Assembly: GCA_004562765.1 (NCBI GenBank) | Contig: SFRL01000003.1 | Coordinates: forward strand, 1 to 64,000 | DNA length: 64,000 nt | Direction of reading: 5' to 3' | From: a bacterium | GTDB lineage: Bacteria; Bacillota; Clostridia; Lachnospirales; Lachnospiraceae | Shown: positions 18,140 to 26,047 of the stretch, piece by piece | Numbering within the stretch: the first letter of the stretch is position 1 | How the letters are laid out: each line of letters starts with the position of its first letter | Program-made: the position numbers and the translations under genes | The notes under the pieces: model-generated | Seen by the model: the letters and a program-made list of their open reading frames with translations, nothing else | What the model was told of the DNA's origin: nothing | The model's database searches: none

Positions 18140-18197
18140 CGTGGCAAAGCACGCTCATCGTGGCAATGGGCGCTCACCGTGGCAGAAGAAGCGTCCC
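18140..18197 (+). repeat. REP-like tandem repeat, copy A
   Basis: Three units of about 19 bases, each starting CGTGGCA: two of the CGTGGCAANGNGCGCTC type, then a terminal CGTGGCAGAAGAAGCGTCCC. It covers the 3' end of the NlpC/P60-like gene and supplies its last codons (LGTLLLPR). Related copies are at 25972-26038, 28392-28429 and 41359-41416. Confidence 0.75.
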
Positions 18198-19001
18198 CAA
18201 AATCTCCTGTGCCGTCATTGCGCGATAATTGTCCGGATCTGTCAATCCGCCGTTTTCTCCGGTCAGATTCCACGAAAACCTGCCTGTATGGGGATACGTT
18301 GAAGATGTATATTGCTGCATATCCTTCAGTGCCACCGGATATCGCTCGTACCATTGCGGATAATAGCGCGACATATAAAGATCTGCAAGTCGCCAGGCAT
18401 CACAGCCCTGATCTGCTCCAAGCGCCGACAATTCCACGCCGCCTCCCGGCTGACCGCTCCGGCTGGGGGCAGCCGTACTGTGCAACACCGGAATACTTCC
18501 GTCCGCACAACAGCCCAGACAGATCCATACATGTCCGTAAATACTGATCACATCTCCCGGAAGAAATCGGTGCGACCTGTCATCTTGCGATCGATCAGTA
18601 CCTCCCGTCCATGTACCCCATCCGTTTTTTGCAAGTGTCCACGCCAGCTCGGTAGATTTCACGACATATCCGCTGTTTCCATCTTCCGTGTTCATGACAT
18701 TATACAGTGTCCACCCCAGAAAACCCGAACAATCCAGTCCCGACGAATGATCGGTGGTATCTCGGAAATTATAATTTTCATCCTGTGACCGAAAAAAACG
18801 CACCCAGTCCCCCGACACACCGATCGAACGGGCTGCCATGTCGGCACCTGCATCCGTCGGATCCCATCCGCCGCCATAGACATAAAGTGTTGTTCCCACC
18901 GGCATCATGGCGGTTGCCAAAAAATTCTTCAGTGTCCGAAACCCCGGCACACCTTGTATCAGCGGTTTATATACCAATCCATTCTTACATTCAATCTGCA
19001 T
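18174..19001 (-). CDS. NlpC/P60-like cysteine hydrolase
   Basis: A 275-residue protein with the core of a papain-like NlpC/P60 hydrolase: nucleophile C91 in GLDCSGFLGW and H157 in GDVISIYGHVWI. Such enzymes cut peptide bonds in cell-wall peptidoglycan. No signal peptide or membrane segment is visible at the N-terminus, which is odd for a wall enzyme, and the ribosome site is weak, so the true start could differ. The last eight residues are encoded by a REP-like repeat. It follows the DUF4143 ATPase after 49 bases on the same strand. Confidence 0.75.
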   Translation of the reverse strand: MQIECKNGLVYKPLIQGVPGFRTLKNFLATAMMPVGTTLYVYGGGWDPTDAGADMAARSIGVSGDWVRFFRSQDENYNFRDTTDHSSGLDCSGFLGWTLYNVMNTEDGNSGYVVKSTELAWTLAKNGWGTWTGGTDRSQDDRSHRFLPGDVISIYGHVWICLGCCADGSIPVLHSTAAPSRSGQPGGGVELSALGADQGCDAWRLADLYMSRYYPQWYERYPVALKDMQQYTSSTYPHTGRFSWNLTGENGGLTDPDNYRAMTAQEILGTLLLPR

Positions 19002-19050
19002 TCTGAACCCGTTTCGGAATTTATTTTATTATATGCAAATGAGTCTGATT

Positions 19051-20277
19051 TCAGATCATCCAAACCGGAATGATATAATTATCTCTGTCTATGGCACCTA
19101 ATTCCGGTTTCATGCAGATCACAGCCCCTTTGGAACGCGGCACAGATGATCTGTCCAGCAAAGCAAACACCCTGGTCAATTCGGTTCCAGGATTGGAGGT
19201 TTTCTTAATCTCCATCGGATGCAGGACTCCGTCACGCTCTAACACGATATCAATCTCTTTTGCGTCTTTATCGCGATAATAATACATATACGGTTCCTGA
19301 CCGCAATTCAAATAAGTCTTTCTGATCTCTGCTACCACATAATTCTCTAAAATAGCCCCATTCATCGCACCACTTTCCAGCGTTTCCGCGCTACTCCATT
19401 TTGTCAGGTGACAGACCAGACCTGTATCATAGAAGTACAGCTTTGGTGTCTTTACAAGCCTTTTTAACAGATTGTTGGAATACGGATGCAGGTAAAAAAC
19501 AATGCCAAGTGTCTCCAATATTCCCAGCCAGTCTTTTGCCTGTATCTGATTGATATCCGCGTCTCTGGCGATTTCAGCCACGTTCAGCATCTGTCCGCAG
19601 CGCGCAGCGACTGCCGTTATAAACCGCAAAAATTTCAGTGAATCGATCGCATCCGACAATTCCTTCACATCGCGTTCAATATAGGTGCTAAGATAACTGC
19701 TGTAGAAAATCTGATTGTTGCTGTTCGCTCCACTGATCACAGCAGGCATGGATCCTTTATAGATACGATCGAACACCGCCCTTGTATCTGCCGCCACTCT
19801 TCCTTCTTTTCTGACAGTTAAACTTTCCATATCAAGCGTAAAAGGCTCCATGGTACCACCGCTTATTTCTGCCTGAGATAACGAAGTCATAGAAAGTACC
19901 GCCACTCTCCCAGCAAGTGATTCCCGGACGCCTCTCATCAATTTGAAGATCTGTGAACCGGTAAGCCAAAATGCTCCGGGTTCGTGCTGTTTGTCAACAT
20001 TTATTTTGATATAAGTAAACAACTCCGGCGCATATTGAACCTCATCGATCAATACAGGTGGCTTATGCAGCTGCAAAAACAACTCCGGATCTGTCTTTGC
20101 AATACTTCTTTCATTCAGATCGTCCAGTGTCACGTAACCCCGGTTTGTTCCTTCCATCAGTTTTTGGAGCATCGTAGTCTTTCCGACCTGCCTCGGTCCG
20201 GTAACCAGAACAACCGGATACTCCTTAGTTACCTGATTTACTACTTTTTCCAGATTTCTTTTTATATAGGTCATCAT
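19051..20277 (-). CDS. AAA ATPase with C-terminal DUF4143
   Basis: An ATPase of about 408 residues with the Walker A motif GPRQVGKTT near the N-terminus, Walker B PPVLIDEVQYAP and a C-terminal DUF4143 region ending in a restriction-nuclease-like fold (YYYRDKDAKEIDIVLE, then PMEIKK). Members are widespread accessory ATPases of unknown role, sometimes linked to phage defence. The ATG at about 20277 is preferred because GGAGGG lies just upstream; ATGs at 20280 and 20307 are in frame. Upstream, AGCCGR half-sites form nested inverted repeats. Confidence 0.88.
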   Translation of the reverse strand: MMTYIKRNLEKVVNQVTKEYPVVLVTGPRQVGKTTMLQKLMEGTNRGYVTLDDLNERSIAKTDPELFLQLHKPPVLIDEVQYAPELFTYIKINVDKQHEPGAFWLTGSQIFKLMRGVRESLAGRVAVLSMTSLSQAEISGGTMEPFTLDMESLTVRKEGRVAADTRAVFDRIYKGSMPAVISGANSNNQIFYSSYLSTYIERDVKELSDAIDSLKFLRFITAVAARCGQMLNVAEIARDADINQIQAKDWLGILETLGIVFYLHPYSNNLLKRLVKTPKLYFYDTGLVCHLTKWSSAETLESGAMNGAILENYVVAEIRKTYLNCGQEPYMYYYRDKDAKEIDIVLERDGVLHPMEIKKTSNPGTELTRVFALLDRSSVPRSKGAVICMKPELGAIDRDNYIIPVWMI

Positions 20278-20290
20278 ACCCTCCATGATC

Positions 20291-20390
20291 CGGCTATTAT
20301 TAAACATAATTAAATATTAGCCGAAATAAGTGCAAAAATCAAGCACATTTCGGCTATTATATATTATTCGTAAATTTTAGCCGGAATATG
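20291..20390. promoter_or_regulatory. Four AGCCG(A/G) half-sites in nested inverted repeats
   Basis: An outer pair (TCCGGCTA near 20291 and TAGCCGGA near 20380) encloses an inner pair (AGCCGAAATAAGTGC near 20321 and GCACATTTCGGCT near 20343). The AT-rich gaps contain promoter-like sequence. This is the layout of a multi-site operator in front of the DUF4143 ATPase gene. The regulator is unknown. Confidence 0.6.
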
Positions 20391-20420
20391 CTTGATCATC
20401 ATTGTACATACTTCTTACAT

Positions 20421-20470
20421 GGCATTGACCGAATTATAACAGGAATTTCCAGTGCACTGTATTTTTTATT
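20421..20470 (+). repeat. 49-bp repeat, copy 2
   Basis: Starts GGCATTGACCGAA, contains AATTTCCAG and ends CACTGTATTTTTTATT. It matches copy 1 at 18047-18095 in the same orientation, with about three quarters of positions shared by eye. It abuts the stop codon of the large surface-protein gene. Confidence 0.6.
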
Positions 20471-23400
20471 ACGACACAACTACTTTGATGCGTTTATAGA
20501 CTCCGTTTTGAGCGTAAACGTAGATGTAGCAGGTGCCCTTCTTCTTTGCTTTGATGCGGCCGTTTTTCGTCACAGTAGCGATTTTTGTGTTTGTGGACTC
20601 AAATCTGATACTCACATGCTGTTTGATGGGCTTGCTTTCTACCAGCTGCGATGCCTTAATAACAAGAGACTTTCCTTTCTTCAGGGTCACTTTTGTCTTA
20701 TCAACCTTCACCGCCTTGGCATTTCCATACTTGCCGCCGCTTGTGGTGACGTGGATCACCTTGGACTTTGCCAGCCATACCTTCTTTCCGTTCACCAGTT
20801 TATAAGCTTTGATATAATATTTGTAGTAGGTGCCGGATTTCAGTTTCTTATCCGTGTATGTGATCTTTGATCCGTTCTTAATGACCGCAAGCTTTTTCAT
20901 CTTGTAGGTCTTGTCCTTTGTGTTACACGGTGCACCGTAGAGTACATAGCCATCAGCGTCGGTGACCTTCTTCCAACTGATCTTTACAGCGTTCTTTGTT
21001 GTTTTCGCCTCTGCCAGCTGAAGCTTGCGGAAGGTGGTGTCCAGTGTCACCTTTGCATCTGCATTCTCCTCTTTTGGCTGTTCTTCCGTCTCATTCTTCT
21101 CACTTGTATCATAGACGACAGCATAATCAGAAAAGTGTGTTGTCGTAAAGAACAACTTACCACTCTCATATTTTGTCTTATAGCGTTCTACCTGCCCGTT
21201 CTCCGCCACATAAACAATATGGTAAAAGCTTACGTCCTTTCCTGCCTCCGGAGTGAATTTGATGGAGACGATTGCTGTTCCACCTTTAAAATCCGAAATA
21301 CGCTGACCGTCACTTGTAAAATATGCCTCGAAGGTCGTTGCCATCTGATAGTTGCTCAGCGTTGTCTGCTGTGCTGTGTTCAGATTTTTGTGCTCGGTAT
21401 CTGCCACAACCAGCTCAATCTGAGATCCCTTTGCCTGATCAACCAGTGTCTCCAGTGTCTTATTATCCAGTATGACCGTTGCGTTAGAAAGCTCAACAGT
21501 GGCTGTCTCGATACCATTTCCTGCTTCGGCAGTCACCTGAGCCAGCGTCTCCACCGTAGTTTTGGATAATATCACGCCTGTGACCTCCTGCTTCGCGCCG
21601 GAAAGGTCGATGGTGATGGTATCTACCCTTGATTCCGTGCCGGTGTTTTTGACTACTTTATCAATCGTGTCCGTTGTGATCTCGGATACATTTGCCTTGC
21701 TATCTGTAATCTTCGCCTCTACCTGCACCGTATTTTCGTTTTTCACCGGAATCGTGTAGTTCTCGGTGGGAGCCGCAGGTTTGGTCGGTGTATCGGAACC
21801 GCCGGAGCTTCCGGAGCCACCACCGGAAGTGCCTGATCCACTACCGGATGGAATCTGCTCAAACTCTGCCTTCACAGTGACATTAACATTGGGCATCGTA
21901 AACTGATTGTTGCTGATCGTTATGCCGCCTTCAGATACGGACCACCCCTTTAGCCGATAGCCGCTATCCGGCGTTGCCAACAAAGTAACCGCCGCTCCAG
22001 AACCTGCAAAAGTGACGGCTGTTCCGGCTACATACGCGGCTGCAGTTCCATGACCGTCGTTTTCAACAGTAATCCTATGTGATGTTACGCCCGGATTTCC
22101 ACTTGCGCCTGATGTTGTACCGGCTGCACCGCCGGTTCCAGGTCTACCTGAAGCGGAATTTCCGCCATTGCCGCCTGTGACCGTGCCACCGGTAGTGACT
22201 GTGACACTCGTGCCGCCACTGATGCCTGCGCCTCCCTGACCTCCATTTCCGGAGCCATTGGCAGAGCCACCATTTCCGCCGATAACTGTTGCACTGCTAC
22301 CAATGGTCACCATTGCAGAACCCGGAATGATGATCGCCGCGCCACCTGCACCGGCACTTCCACTATCAGCAGCATCCGCACCGTTTCCTCCGGTGATGGT
22401 CGCACTGCCAGAAACATTTACCGAACTCCCAGCCCCGGCGTTTCTCAGATCGATTGCCGCGCTTCCGGCTGCGCCTGCACTGCTTCCGGCACTTCCGGTA
22501 AGCTTACCGCCTCCACCACTGCTATCCGCAATCGTGAGGGATACCTGCGCCCTATCTGCAGCAGAAACAGCAGGCTTTCCGGCGGGGGCAGTGATGATAT
22601 GACCACCCAGATCGATCGTTGTCGCTTCATCCGCCTGCAGTACCAAGGTATCCTTTAATTTCACGTCCTGATCAAATGAGATTTTATTTTCTTCCGCATC
22701 GTATTTCACATGAGCATAATCAGACGCTTCCAATGCGTTCTTTATCCAGATTGGAAGATCTGTAGAAATACGATTCGAACTGAGACTCTGTCCGCTGGTG
22801 TTGACCGCACGGACGCGATAATAATACGTCGTGGCAGGATTGATACCGTCTCCACTTACCGCAACACTTGTAACATTACCGACATTTTTATTATTGTAAT
22901 CCAATAAAATATCTGTAAAATTCCGGTCTGTTGCCACGTCGAGACGATAGCTTGTTGCACCCGTTACCTCATTCCAGTTGGCATAAAATGCGCCTGATCC
23001 ATCACCCTCGTTTTTCGTTGCCGCTGTAGCAACAGGTTTCGTCGGTACACCGGCAGGCGTTGCACCGGTGACAGCGAAGATACCACAGTAGATATTATTC
23101 GTACTAGTCGTTTCATTTAATCCACATAAATTGAATGTAATCGATTTTAGCAATTTTGAAGAATCTGCCTGAATCGTCGCAGATTGAAGAATCGGTCCAT
23201 ATGAACTATCCATTTTTCCGGTATATGAACCATTCGATTTTTCTTTTCGCATCACCGGATAATATTGTTCGACTCCCGGAACAGGTGTCAAACCATACCA
23301 ATCATAGAGTTTATAGGTCGTTTCATCAGTTTCACCATCGGTATAGTTCAACGTCACATTGAACTTTGCATAGTTAGTTCCTCCAGGACCTCCTGCTGTT

Positions 23401-24134
23401 GCAAGCACATAAATATTCTGATAGACACCGATCGTCTGTAAGTCCATAGTGACGGATTTACTACCTGAATGTAGCCAGATACAATCCTTTCCATCATACG
23501 CTGTTGCCGAATCTCCACCCGTTGCTAATTGATAAGGAGTTCCATTTGCCGTTCTCAAAACACCGTCTGTGGGGAGACCGCCAGTACCACTATTACGATC
23601 ATTGCTTTGTGCATAAAATGCAGCACTATCATCTAGTCCAATACTAGAAGACCATGCTTCGGTAAGACCCCAGATGGCATTTCCATTCAGTGATGCAGCT
23701 GAGATTTCCAACGGTTCATAATTTCCTTCTCCTACCCCATACACAGCCACACCTTCATTCATCACCGCAAATAATTCTTCCAGTCTGGTGATGTCAAGCT
23801 TTGCCTGATCTTCTTCAGACAATTCGATATATGCATCTGAAACAGATGCCGCCAGCTCATATACCGCATCCTGCTCATCTGCACTCATGTTTCTATATTC
23901 TTCACCTGTGGGCAGCGCATTGATCTGCTCCTGCAAGGATCTTACACTTTCCGAAATGCCCTCTTCATTTCCAGTGCAGTTGCTATCTATCCGCGCCTCT
24001 TCTGCCCCATCTATGGCTGTCCCGGCATCATTGCCTTCTGTTGCAAACACATCAGACGGTGACACGGAAAGCACCATTACAAATACAAGAAGCCATGCAA
24101 AAATTTTGTTCCGTACTGCTGTTTTTTTCTTCAT
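20469..24134 (-). CDS. Large secreted surface protein with FN3 and Ig-like domains
   Basis: A 1221-residue exported protein. It has a Sec signal peptide (MKKKTAVRNK, then a hydrophobic core, cut after about VFA-TEG). An FN3 domain lies around 360-455. A Gly/Ser/Ala-rich, probably beta-helical stretch spans about 545-690, and an InlB/Flg_new-like repeat is near 695-765 (LLATPDSGYRLKGW). A low-complexity Ser/Gly linker precedes a Clostridia surface domain. A second FN3 (1040-1130) and a Big2-like Ig fold (1150-1221) close the protein. No LPxTG, SLH or membrane anchor is seen. A phased-repeat promoter lies upstream and AAGGGGG precedes the ATG. Confidence 0.85.
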   Translation of the reverse strand: MKKKTAVRNKIFAWLLVFVMVLSVSPSDVFATEGNDAGTAIDGAEEARIDSNCTGNEEGISESVRSLQEQINALPTGEEYRNMSADEQDAVYELAASVSDAYIELSEEDQAKLDITRLEELFAVMNEGVAVYGVGEGNYEPLEISAASLNGNAIWGLTEAWSSSIGLDDSAAFYAQSNDRNSGTGGLPTDGVLRTANGTPYQLATGGDSATAYDGKDCIWLHSGSKSVTMDLQTIGVYQNIYVLATAGGPGGTNYAKFNVTLNYTDGETDETTYKLYDWYGLTPVPGVEQYYPVMRKEKSNGSYTGKMDSSYGPILQSATIQADSSKLLKSITFNLCGLNETTSTNNIYCGIFAVTGATPAGVPTKPVATAATKNEGDGSGAFYANWNEVTGATSYRLDVATDRNFTDILLDYNNKNVGNVTSVAVSGDGINPATTYYYRVRAVNTSGQSLSSNRISTDLPIWIKNALEASDYAHVKYDAEENKISFDQDVKLKDTLVLQADEATTIDLGGHIITAPAGKPAVSAADRAQVSLTIADSSGGGGKLTGSAGSSAGAAGSAAIDLRNAGAGSSVNVSGSATITGGNGADAADSGSAGAGGAAIIIPGSAMVTIGSSATVIGGNGGSANGSGNGGQGGAGISGGTSVTVTTGGTVTGGNGGNSASGRPGTGGAAGTTSGASGNPGVTSHRITVENDGHGTAAAYVAGTAVTFAGSGAAVTLLATPDSGYRLKGWSVSEGGITISNNQFTMPNVNVTVKAEFEQIPSGSGSGTSGGGSGSSGGSDTPTKPAAPTENYTIPVKNENTVQVEAKITDSKANVSEITTDTIDKVVKNTGTESRVDTITIDLSGAKQEVTGVILSKTTVETLAQVTAEAGNGIETATVELSNATVILDNKTLETLVDQAKGSQIELVVADTEHKNLNTAQQTTLSNYQMATTFEAYFTSDGQRISDFKGGTAIVSIKFTPEAGKDVSFYHIVYVAENGQVERYKTKYESGKLFFTTTHFSDYAVVYDTSEKNETEEQPKEENADAKVTLDTTFRKLQLAEAKTTKNAVKISWKKVTDADGYVLYGAPCNTKDKTYKMKKLAVIKNGSKITYTDKKLKSGTYYKYYIKAYKLVNGKKVWLAKSKVIHVTTSGGKYGNAKAVKVDKTKVTLKKGKSLVIKASQLVESKPIKQHVSIRFESTNTKIATVTKNGRIKAKKKGTCYIYVYAQNGVYKRIKVVVS

Positions 24135-24208
24135 CTGTGGTTATCCCCCTTTGTTTTATTTTAAAAATCTTTTTCAAATCAGCCTACAAAAAATCTATTT
24201 TCCTCATT

Positions 24209-24243
24209 AGTCTACCACCCCAATACGGACAAAAGTTGGACAA
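24209..24243 (-). promoter_or_regulatory. Phased TTGTCC-repeat promoter P1 (surface protein)
   Basis: Minus strand: TTGTCC at 24243-24238 and TTGTCC at 24232-24227 (11-bp period), then 12 bases and a -10-like TAGACT (24214-24209). It sits between the terminator of the upstream gene and the surface-protein ATG at 24134. The same layout recurs at 28233, 39133 and 41289. Confidence 0.7.
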
Positions 24244-24260
24244 AGCTTCCATTTTTTCTC

Positions 24261-24302
24261 AAAAAAATACCGCCCTGCCCGTTTACGCGGACAAGGCGGT
24301 AT
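24261..24302 (-). terminator. Terminator of the AAA-ATPase/nuclease gene
   Basis: Arms ATACCGCCCTGCCCG (24267-24281) and CGGACAAGGCGGTAT (24288-24302) form 15 pairs including wobbles. On the minus strand a seven-T run follows (24267-24261). A sequence-related terminator lies at 28275-28309, also directly ahead of a phased-repeat promoter. Confidence 0.85.
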
Positions 24303-24318
24303 GTCTGTCTGTTTTTCT

Positions 24319-25887
24319 TTAATCTGCCTGCTCTATGATACAAGTATGCGTCTTTGTTTTTTTGTCATAATTGATGCCCACAAGGAGCAGATTTCCTTTG
24401 TAATCCTTTAAGCTGTTTACATAGTTTTTTTCATGGATCTGCGCGATGGCACCACCAGCGGAAGTCCCGCATTTTAATTCCACAAGAAGCGCAGGCTTGT
24501 CGGAATATTTCTTTGGCAGAAATACAATGTCTGCAAATCCCTTACCGGTAGGTACTTCCCGGATCATGGTATACTCCTTCATGGAGCTGTAGTAGGCGAT
24601 CGCGATCACACAGCTCAGGGAATTTTCGTCATTGTATGTCAGCACAGATGTATTCTCCATATGCGCCGCATCCAAAAGCTGTGCCACGGTCTGTGCGTCT
24701 TTTGCCCATGTTGCGCGGAGCAGCCGGCCGGATGTATCCAGTGCCGTCACGATGTCCTTCCAGTGATCGCCGGTGATGGCATTTCGGAATTCTCCCCGGA
24801 TCTCCATGTTCGGAATGAATATCTCTGACGTTGTACGATCAAATGCCAGATAACCCAGATGTATGAGCAGTGTCAGCACATCATCCTTACTCTCGAAGGT
24901 CGTCATATCATTCTGAAAACGCTCTGTATGAATCGCTATCCGCTCGCCTGCCAGCATCCTCGTGATATCATCCTTGAGTCCATCATAATTCATATCAATA
25001 TAGATCTTTAATGCCTCGTAGGTCTCTGTCTGTGTCCAATAGCTGGAGAATTCCCGGAACCGGAGCGCATCCACAACAGATTTCGGATTATAGACATGAC
25101 CGGTCTCCGGAAAGATATAACCGTCATACCAGCTCTGCATCATGTCAAAATCTATCTTATACCGCGCACATAGTTCCCGGACTTCAGTTTCTGTAAAACC
25201 AATGTATTCCGCAAAAAATCTAGGCGCGATCATCGAATACTCCGTAAACATATTCAGTGCCGAATGTGTCCCGTATTTTTTGATCGGCAGGATTCCGGTC
25301 ATATACGCCAGTGCGACATAGGGCTTATCTTTCAGCAGATTTCTGATGAAATCCAGATATTTTTTCTGATCATCCGCCGTATAGCTGCGGTCCCGCAGGA
25401 TGCAGTCCCACTCATCAATGATGAAAACAAATGCATCTGATGTCTCACTGTAAATATCTTCCAATGCAATGGTCAGAAAGCGTTCTTCCCCTTCTATGAC
25501 TTCCGGATATTGCCTTTTCAGTTCACGAATGACACGCTTTTGCAAAAACGCCAGCATCTCGTCCACCGAACCCGTCATACTGAGAAAATCCTGAATGTTC
25601 AACATAATAACGTTGTATTGGTTCAGATATTTATCAAAACTTTCACACTTTGCGATCTTGTAAGGCGCAAAAATTTTAGTAGAATCACAGCCCCTTCCGT
25701 AATAAGCCGCCAGCATATACGCCGCTGTAGATTTGCCAAAACGTCTGGGGCGGCTGATGCAGATGAACTTCTGCGGGGTTTTCACCATTGCATTGATCTG
25801 CTCGATCAATCCCGTTTTATCCACATATATTTCTCCCCGGACTGTCTCTGCAAACATATCATTTCCCGGGTTCAGATAGATTCCCAT
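24319..25887 (-). CDS. AAA-ATPase with PD-(D/E)XK nuclease-like C-terminus
   Basis: A 522-residue protein of the AAA-ATPase_like/PDDEXK_9 type. The N-terminus is typical (YLNPGNDMFAETVRGEIYVDKTGLI), with Walker A RPRRFGKST and Walker B VFIIDEWD. The C-terminal nuclease-like core shows GFADIVFLP and the LVELK motif. Bacteroidetes and Clostridia carry many copies; the role is unknown and may be mobile-element related. The ATG at 25887 is chosen because GGAGG is six bases upstream, rather than the in-frame codon at 25920. It is a single gene with its own terminator. Confidence 0.88.
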   Translation of the reverse strand: MGIYLNPGNDMFAETVRGEIYVDKTGLIEQINAMVKTPQKFICISRPRRFGKSTAAYMLAAYYGRGCDSTKIFAPYKIAKCESFDKYLNQYNVIMLNIQDFLSMTGSVDEMLAFLQKRVIRELKRQYPEVIEGEERFLTIALEDIYSETSDAFVFIIDEWDCILRDRSYTADDQKKYLDFIRNLLKDKPYVALAYMTGILPIKKYGTHSALNMFTEYSMIAPRFFAEYIGFTETEVRELCARYKIDFDMMQSWYDGYIFPETGHVYNPKSVVDALRFREFSSYWTQTETYEALKIYIDMNYDGLKDDITRMLAGERIAIHTERFQNDMTTFESKDDVLTLLIHLGYLAFDRTTSEIFIPNMEIRGEFRNAITGDHWKDIVTALDTSGRLLRATWAKDAQTVAQLLDAAHMENTSVLTYNDENSLSCVIAIAYYSSMKEYTMIREVPTGKGFADIVFLPKKYSDKPALLVELKCGTSAGGAIAQIHEKNYVNSLKDYKGNLLLVGINYDKKTKTHTCIIEQAD

Positions 25888-25971
25888 ATAATACCTCCAA
25901 AAAAACTGCCATACCAACACCTATGGAATTAGTATAGCAGTTTTTGATTCAAAATAAAACCTCTATTTCAC

Positions 25972-26038
25972 AGTGGTCACCGTGACAACGTGCGCTCTTC
26001 GTGGCAAAGGGCGATGGGCGGGACAAAAGAAACGTCCC
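25972..26038 (+). repeat. REP-like tandem repeat, copy B
   Basis: Contains a partial unit, CGTGACAACGTGCGCTCTT, CGTGGCAAAGGGCGATGGG and a terminal CGGGACAAAAGAAACGTCCC whose GGGAC and GTCCC ends form a small hairpin. It begins ten bases past the stop of the diguanylate cyclase gene. Confidence 0.75.
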
Positions 26039-26047
26039 TGATAGGCA

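Noticed and set aside
18140..18197. Insertion sequence end
   Set aside because: The repeat copies have no transposase or target duplication near them in this window; they fit REP-like elements better.
22085..22602. Separate ORFs in the Gly-rich zone of the surface protein
   Set aside because: They arise from the low-complexity GGN codons of the real minus-strand gene and lack starts and ribosome sites.
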